Of a stretch of DNA of 64,000 nucleotides, positions 57,935 to 64,000 are shown piece by piece (position 1 is the first letter of the stretch; each line of letters begins with the position of its first letter). The translations under genes were made by a program, and so were the position numbers. The notes under the pieces were generated by a model. It had not been told where the DNA came from, ran no database searches, and worked only from the letters and a program-made list of their open reading frames with translations. Source of the stretch: Telopea speciosissima (lineage: Eukaryota; Streptophyta; Magnoliopsida; Proteales; Proteaceae); the NCBI RefSeq assembly GCF_018873765.1, contig NC_057923.1:58770593-58834592 (forward strand), given 5' to 3'.

Positions 57935-58640
57935 TTATGCCCATTGATTATGTCTTAACCAGTCCATAATGAGGATGCTTTCCCAAACCCGCGCACATCC
58001 TTGAGGAAACCAATTCCAGTGCCCGATTGGTATGGCGTGGGAGATTAATCTCTCCACATTGGCGGAGTCGATAACCTCTCCCCTACAAAATTTTACCTGT
58101 TTTCTGTTTCTTAAGGCTCTGTTTTCTATTACAATCACATATTCCAAAAGCTTTAAGTGAAACCTTTCAGCTTCAATGCCAGATCCCTATGTCCAGAATT
58201 GATAGATAATTAACCCAGTCCCAACCTATCCACTGTAACACCAAAAAGGTCTACAGAAAACACAGACCATAAAAGTGGCCAATGGTTTCAGGATATGTAC
58301 CACAAAAAGGACAAGCAATGTCATCTTCAAGATCTACAAATAGCCAACTTTTGGTAGTGAGAGCATTCCAATGGGACTTCCATATTGAATTTCAATGGCT
58401 AGGCAGAATAACACTTTCCCAGCTGGATCATTTTCTCCAAAGCATAAAGATGGATTTTTAGTGGTTTATTTGCTGGCTTATGTTTCAACTGGAACCAGAT
58501 GGGTTGAATGGTCAAGTGGCTTTTAAGCCACTGCCTTTTTAGCTTCCTGACAAAACCAAAAGTCTCTGGTAAGGTGGTCTGATAAGTGATTTTCTAGAAT
58601 TTGGTGTGCAATACATGGACTAAACAGTTCTCACATCAAG
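57935..58640 (-). pseudogene. L1-type LINE remnant, C-terminal zf-RVT region
   Basis: The minus strand at ~58240-58370 reads ALTTKSWLFVDLEDDIACPF, then CGTYPETIGHFYGLC, the zinc-binding region of plant L1 ORF2 (CPFCG...E...H...C). Around it WKSHWNALTTK- and LYALEKMIQLGKC-like pieces occur in changing frames. There is no full reverse transcriptase. Confidence 0.65.
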
Positions 58641-58695
58641 CTTTGGCTCCATGTTTTTGTATAATGGATTAACTAACCAACCTTGGTAGTGTGAC

Positions 58696-58826
58696 TTAGG
58701 CTGTGTTTGGTATGCATTCTAGGTCGATTTCGCATTCTCAAATGATAAAAATAGTTGTTTTTACGGTCTGAGAATGCAAAATCAACCTAAAATGCATTCC
58801 AAGAATCCATACCAAACACAGCCTTA
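58696..58826. mobile_element. Tourist-like MITE with TTA duplication
   Basis: Element 58699-58823 (125 bp), ends GGCTGTGTTTGGTATG and CATACCAAACACAGCC (perfect inverted repeat), with TTA on both sides. Typical of PIF/Harbinger MITEs. Confidence 0.88.
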
Positions 58827-58829
58827 ATC

Positions 58830-59274
58830 AGTTGGGATTTTAAAATTGGGGATTAGATAGATCCATGAATCATGCCATTCCCATTGGAAACTCTTAAGCA
58901 AACCATTTTCGAAGTTTTCTAAATTCTAAGTATACCTTTCCATTGGATGATTGAGGCAGTTTTTTTATTATTATTTGAAATAACTCTTGGTATATCTTTT
59001 GCTCAGAAATTTTCAAACCACCCTCCTAAAAAAAATGGTGTTATGTGCATAACCAAGGTTTAAAGTATAAACTAAAATCCCATACCATTGACACAAAAAT
59101 TGAAAGATACATAACATCAAATGTATAAAAAGTCAGATATTAACACCAAACTGAGAAATATCTATATATGAGATCTATGGCTTAACATAGTCTGCAAGAA
59201 AGAAAAAAAATACATTTAAGTCCTTAAAACAAGTAATGAAAATAAAATTATTATATCAATGATTTCCTTGAGCT
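58830..59274. other. 3' flank of the INT transporter gene
   Basis: AT-rich; no separate feature recognised. Confidence 0.4.
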
Positions 59275-62200
59275 TCATTTATGCTGCTCTTTTTCTTTTG
59301 AATTGAAAGGCCAGGGCTTAAATCCTCGTTCCAGCATCTTCTCAACCTCCTCAAATGGCAACCCTTTGGTCTCAGGTACAAGAAAGTAGATGTATACAAA
59401 AGCACAGAGTGAAAAGAATCCAAACAAGAGAAATGTATATGCTGAGCCAAGGAGTTGAGTTAGAGTTAAGAATGTCAGGCTCACGATGAAGTTCGAAAAC
59501 CAGTTAGCAACTGCAGCCATCCCTCCACAAAGCCCTCTATATCTCAATGGGTATATCTCTGAGTTCAGAACCCAAGGGACAGTTCCCATACCAGGTGAAT
59601 AAGCAATTATGTATGCTCCTAAGCCCAATACTGCTAAAATCCCAAAACTGTTTGGACATCCTTTAGTGAACCATTCGCGGTGCTCTCCATGACATGCATT
59701 TTTAATACTTGGGTTTGAAGCCAAACATGCACCAGCTTTCTGCATAATAAAAAGAAATTTAACACTAGAACTACAAAGAAGCTTTACTAAGTTTGACAAC
59801 TGAAAATGGGTTGCAGGACAAAAAACAGAAGATAATTCAAAAACTGGAAATGAGGAAGAAAAACATACTTGGCCATTGGCGCAAAACGCACAATCAGAGG
59901 ATGCTTTTAAGCATGACATGCAGCTCCAAGATAATGCATCTCTTGCTGCAGAGTAAAGAGGACAAGTAGCATTTGCACCAAAGTGTGCAGATTCTACATG
60001 ACTTACAGGTGGAGAACGCATAGCAGCTTCTTTGAACACTCCAAATAAACCAGTAAGACAAACTACAATGAAAAACAAACTCCAAAGAAGCAATTTTCTC
60101 CTCCCATATCTATCAACAAATAATATACTAACAATGGAACCAATTGCATTAAGACCAGAAGTAACAAGGGAGAGTGCTAAGGCTGTCTTATTTGAAGCAA
60201 ACCCAGCCAACTGTACTATAGTTGCGCTGTAGTACATGACTGTGTTGATCCCCACAAACTGTTGAGCTACTTGACATCCAATTCCAGCAATGAGCCCTCT
60301 TCTGACTATCACATTACTCCATGCTTTCCTAACCCTAGTAAATATGTTACCTTCACCAATTGAACCTTCCTCTGCTATTTCATTTTCAACTGATATGCGT
60401 AAAGCCTCAACCTCACTATCAAGTTCATGAGATGGATATATTTTCTTCAAAATATCCACTGCTTCCTGTTTCCTACCCTGTTCAACAAATATAAGAAAAT
60501 ATTTACAGTAAGAAACATATAGGTTTTGGAGAAGTAAGAATAAAACTCACCATTCAAGCAAAGGGTTTATATATTGATTCCCACACAATTTGTAGGGTTG
60601 CAGAACATTGATATTTTAGGGTATTCGGGTCTCCTCCAGCCGTGGTGGGAGCTGGAGGATCCAGCCCAGCAAAAACAGGGGTATTTGGGTAGTTTCACAG
60701 CCCCCCCCCCCCCCCCCCTGCTTTTTTTTTGCTGGCCTGGAGGAGAGCCAGGCCCTATTTTAGGTAGACCATATTTAACTTAAACCAAAACAAAGTATCA
60801 AATAATAACCTTTCTATAAAGCCACCTAGGGGACTCAGGAAGTGACCACATCAATATAAACTGAATCAAAGCTGGAAGCCCTGCAACTCCAAGCATCCAA
60901 CGCCAAGTTCCGGGCGCCTACATCCAAGTGAGAGATATGGTGAACTGTGATACTATTGTACATGATAAAACACAAAGTGTGAGGAGGACCTTGTTTTCAA
61001 AGTAGAATTGTTTTAGATGTACCTTTGTGAAAGCCAAATTAATAAGGTATGATAAAAATTGGCCTCCAGTAATTAGCAAACCATTTGTGCTAACAAGGGC
61101 ACCTCTAATTTTAGCAGGAGAAGCTTCTGAAATATAAAGAGGTCCAGTCATGGAGGCCATTCCAACACCCATGCCAACAAGTAATCTTCCACAAATTATC
61201 ATATAAGGATGTATTGAGGCAGCCATGACTAATGCACCAATAAAAAACAAAATATCAGCTATCAAGATTGATATTCTTCTCCCTTTCCAATCATTAACCC
61301 ATCCACCAAATGCAGCACCAATCATAGCTCCTGCTACTGCTGTGCTTACTATGAATTCCTACAATTTAAATATGTAATAGATAAGTATTTTATTATCAAT
61401 GGGGAGTGATACCAGCTACAACTCAAAGATTTAAAAAAAAAATGAGAAGAAAATATAGAAAAATTTACTTGGTAAATTGTACTCTTGTCAACAGCTTCAA
61501 AATCATCTCTGATATAAAGAAGGGCCCCAGAGATAACTCCTACATGATAGTAAAAAAAGGTCAAACAAAGTGACTCTGAAGGATTTCCAAGAGTTATTCT
61601 TGCACCAAAAATTGAAAAATTAGGTGAACTCAAAGACTTAGATATTTGATATGTAAGCATCTTTTTACTACACCCCTCCCCACCCCACCCCACCCCACCC
61701 CACCCCAAAAAAAAACCCTTAAAAGTTGATTTGGATTTAGTTTATAATGGGTTTGTTTAAAAGGAGTGTTCAAATATTAGGCAACATTTTCTAATTAAGG
61801 AACTACAACTTCAAAGGATTATTTACAGCCAAAGAATAATCTTACACTTTCAAAGGTAAGAAAATAAGTTGCAAAAAACAAATTCAAGCTATGCCAAGGA
61901 TCCAACCTTGGTTTTAAGGTCAGGATGCACCCTAAAGGGCCATTTATTAGACGGGGACTTAGGTGGGGTGGGAAAGTGCTGATGTGGCACATCAAAATCC
62001 TACCCCAATCTTGTTTGTTTAACTTGGGATGATGAATTTACAAAAACTCAGAGAACAACATTAAATGTTTTGTCTGTTGATGTGGCCCAATCCCATAACA
62101 TTTACACCTCATCTCCCATAACATTTACACCTCATTCTCCCCATCAAACAAACAAGGCCTAAAGAATTGTGAAAACAATTTGTATATAAAATATAATATA

Positions 62201-62587
62201 AGAAAGTCATTCATGAATTTAATCCCCCAAGTTGTAAAAATATATGAACCACTAACTAAATAGTATGTCCATAGATTTGAAATACCTAATGCATGGGGCG
62301 CAGGGTGTGCCCAGACACATGGAGGGTGGGTGAAATGACCAGACCCGTCCTTCTAAATAACTGAAATCCCTCCCCATGTGTCTGGGTGCAGCCTATGCCC
62401 AGATGCACTTCCGGGTAGAGAACATTGCCCCTTAAAAAAATATAAACAACATACCTGTGTCATAACCAAAGAGAAGCCCTCCAAGACCAGCTGATAAAGC
62501 GAGTTGCATAATATAAGGCTGTTTCCAAGTTGTAAGACAACATTCTCTAAATTCTGTTTTGTCTGCTTTTGGAATACCACCTTCCAT
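59275..62587 (-). CDS. INT: inositol transporter, INT2/INT4 type (MFS)
   Basis: Six exons on the minus strand: 62587-62455, 61539-61469, 61358-61023, 60917-60810, 60477-59869, 59739-59275. All borders are GT/AG, frame is kept, and the product is 573 residues. The start [13 protein letters not shown] is the INT-type N-terminus. Sugar-porter signatures: [47 protein letters not shown] and VPETKG. Between the later membrane segments there is a Cys-rich PSI-like loop (~402-450; [18 protein letters not shown], then GACLASN and CHGEH...KGCPN), which separates INT2/3/4 from INT1. INT4-type proteins are plasma-membrane H+/myo-inositol symporters of ~580 residues; substrate here is inferred from the family. 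The gene looks intact. Confidence 0.95.
60620..60775. mobile_element. foldback repeat in INT intron 4
   Basis: TCTCCTCCAGCC...CAGCAAAAACAG at the left pairs with CTGCTTTTTTTTTGCTGGCC...GGAGGAGAGCC at the right. It surrounds a C-run at 60702-60718. Confidence 0.5.
61675..61706. repeat. (CCCCA)n microsatellite in INT intron 1
   Basis: Five to six CCCCA units. Confidence 0.8.
62280..62450. repeat. inverted dispersed repeat in INT intron 1
   Basis: GTGTGCCCAGACACATGGAGGG pairs with CCCTCCCCATGTGTCTGGG-type sequence ~75 bases on. It resembles the TGCCCAGA-containing repeat at 48780-48975. Confidence 0.5.
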
Positions 62588-63830
62588 TTTGTGAAATTTG
62601 AGAAAATACACCAAGAAATTCTCTCCAAAAAAGGAACATAAAAGGGTTCTAACCTACATGGGAGAATAAAAATAAAAATCCAAAGAGTTAGAAAATTGTG
62701 CAGTTTGGTTTCAAGAAAATGGAAATCATTAAACCTACTACATATGGACCTTTCTAGCTTTTTTATATATATAAAACTAATCAAATTATTTGAGAGAGCT
62801 TAAACAATGGTTCTTAATCCATAATAAGATCCTTTCAATTGCACAAAAATTGTTTGATGTTATTAAATCTAAATGAAACAACCTTGGCAGGGTGTTTTAT
62901 GTCATTTCGACCCTTATCGTGAGAGGGGATAAGACTGTGCACACAACTTTTAGCCATTATAAAAAAAATAAAAAGAGAATGAGGAAAATAAGAGAGTGGG
63001 ATCCACATTTTTTTAAGGACTATGTTCCAAAATACCCTCCCCATATCCTTTCTTGACTTCTCCCGTCTTGCAGTGAATGGGATCTCATTCACCCTGGGTG
63101 GAGGGAAACTCGGTCCTTTTTTCAAATAAAATTTTCACTTCCAAGATAAGAGAAAAAATGAGAAGTGATATGAACGGCTGGAATCTTTCCTGATAGGTAG
63201 GCCCCACATGAATAACAAATTCCCTATATGAAGCCCTAAGCCATCATTTTGGAAAGATGAGAATTCCATCCAACCAAGCTACACAGACCGAATCAGACTT
63301 TAAATAAAAAAAATAAATAAATAAAAAAAAAAGAGGGCTGGGGAAGGAAAGAATCACTGAGGTTTAGTCGAAGTAATTTTCTGTTTACATAGTAAAACTA
63401 AACAGATTAACAAAGAGACAAGGGAAACCTCAAATTTAACCATGGTACTAAGAAAATGAAAATTCCATCCTACCTAGCTATACAGACCCAGTAAAGTTTA
63501 AAATTAAAATTAAAAAAAAAAAAAAAGGAAGAATAGGTACTGAGGTTTAGTCAAAGCAAATTTCAGTTTATATAATAAAATTAAAAAATCAAAACTCAGA
63601 ACAAAAAAAAAGGGAATCTCTAAACAAATAACCCAAAACGTAATTAAAAAACTAAGAACATCCATAAACATCTTTGAAATTTTTACATACCTCCGTAAAA
63701 AATTATGCACCAGCTTCTTGTCTTGTAACAGACGGAGAGAGAGAGAGAGATGAATGGGAGAAAGAGAGAAATGGTTGTGGATAGATGAAAAGAAACGAAA
63801 ACATGCAACGGTTTAAATAGTTAGAGTCTT
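62588..63830 (-). promoter_or_regulatory. INT leader, leader intron and putative promoter
   Basis: An acceptor at 62653/62654 (CATGTAG|GTTAG) and a donor at 63692/63691 (CGGAG|GTATGT) suggest a leader intron of ~1.04 kb. A (GA)n tract lies at 63732-63749, and a CTATTTAAAC TATA-like box lies at 63812-63821 on the minus strand. The intron contains the dispersed repeat at 63021-63120 and a tandem duplication (63250-63445, 63446-63625). Confidence 0.5.
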
Positions 63831-64000
63831 TAAGAACTTACATTTTTAAAAATATTTTTCAAATTTGAACATTTAATTCTTATCATAAAATAGTTTCTTA
63901 AAATACATTTCTCAAGAAAAAAAAATTCATATTATCGTTAACATGAGAAGGGTATTGGTGGATGAATATAGTATTAAGAGATTCTAGAATTCTTATTACC

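Noticed and set aside
57935-58147. 70-codon minus-strand frame as a gene
   Set aside because: It lies beside the zf-RVT fragment and is more likely decayed L1 ORF2 sequence.
1-64000. CRISPR arrays, bacterial operons, riboswitches or a defence system
   Set aside because: The DNA is plant nuclear; repeats seen are transposon-derived or microsatellites, and no such features are present.

Overview
This is AT-rich nuclear DNA from a flowering plant. The evidence is spliced plant gene families (an IQ67-domain protein, an inositol transporter of the INT2/INT4 type, LRR-XII receptor kinases and a plant UTP5/WDR43 homologue), plant SINEs including an Au-type copy, RTE and L1 LINEs, Copia and solo LTRs, Mutator-like elements and many hAT and Tourist MITEs. 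It reads like a dicot-type or early-diverging angiosperm; the sequence does not fix the species.

Layout. 1-6.1 kb: a truncated LRR receptor gene (minus strand) with its duplicated upstream flank. 6.1-10.8 kb: an RTE LINE remnant, then a nearly complete but defective Copia element. 12-15.9 kb: intergenic DNA with a SINE and a foldback repeat. 15.9-19.4 kb: a nearly full-length LRR-XII receptor kinase pseudogene (minus). 20.4-23.5 kb: two gene-capturing long-TIR elements, one inside the other. 23.7-26.2 kb: a second copy of the 4.9-6.1 kb flank, carrying its own MITEs. 26.5-28 kb: a Tourist-like MITE split by a third gene-capturing element. 28-40.2 kb: LTR-like repeats, then the C-terminal (Utp12) exons of a UTP5/WDR43 gene (plus), whose long first visible intron holds a very small LTR element, MITEs and an RTE LINE. 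40.9-44.7 kb: a Mutator-like element with transposase remains and a captured kinase fragment. 44.7-52 kb: repeat-dense DNA (kinase scrap, solo LTR, MITEs, a 120-bp tandem repeat). 53-56 kb: an intact IQD gene (plus). 57.9-58.8 kb: L1 remnant and MITE. 59.3-63.8 kb: an intact INT-type transporter gene (minus).

Function. Only the IQD gene and the INT transporter are clearly intact here. The UTP5 C-terminal exons keep frame and splice sites, but no WD40 exons are visible upstream. The genes belong to unrelated pathways (calmodulin binding, inositol/H+ transport, ribosome biogenesis, immune-type receptors), so there is no operon-like system.

The most interesting content is the transposon biology: at least three independent gene captures by Mutator-like or long-TIR elements plus a fourth in a transposase-bearing MULE, insertions whose empty sites survive in duplicated copies within the same window, an LTR element of roughly 290 bp, and a Copia element with unusual TA...TA LTR ends.
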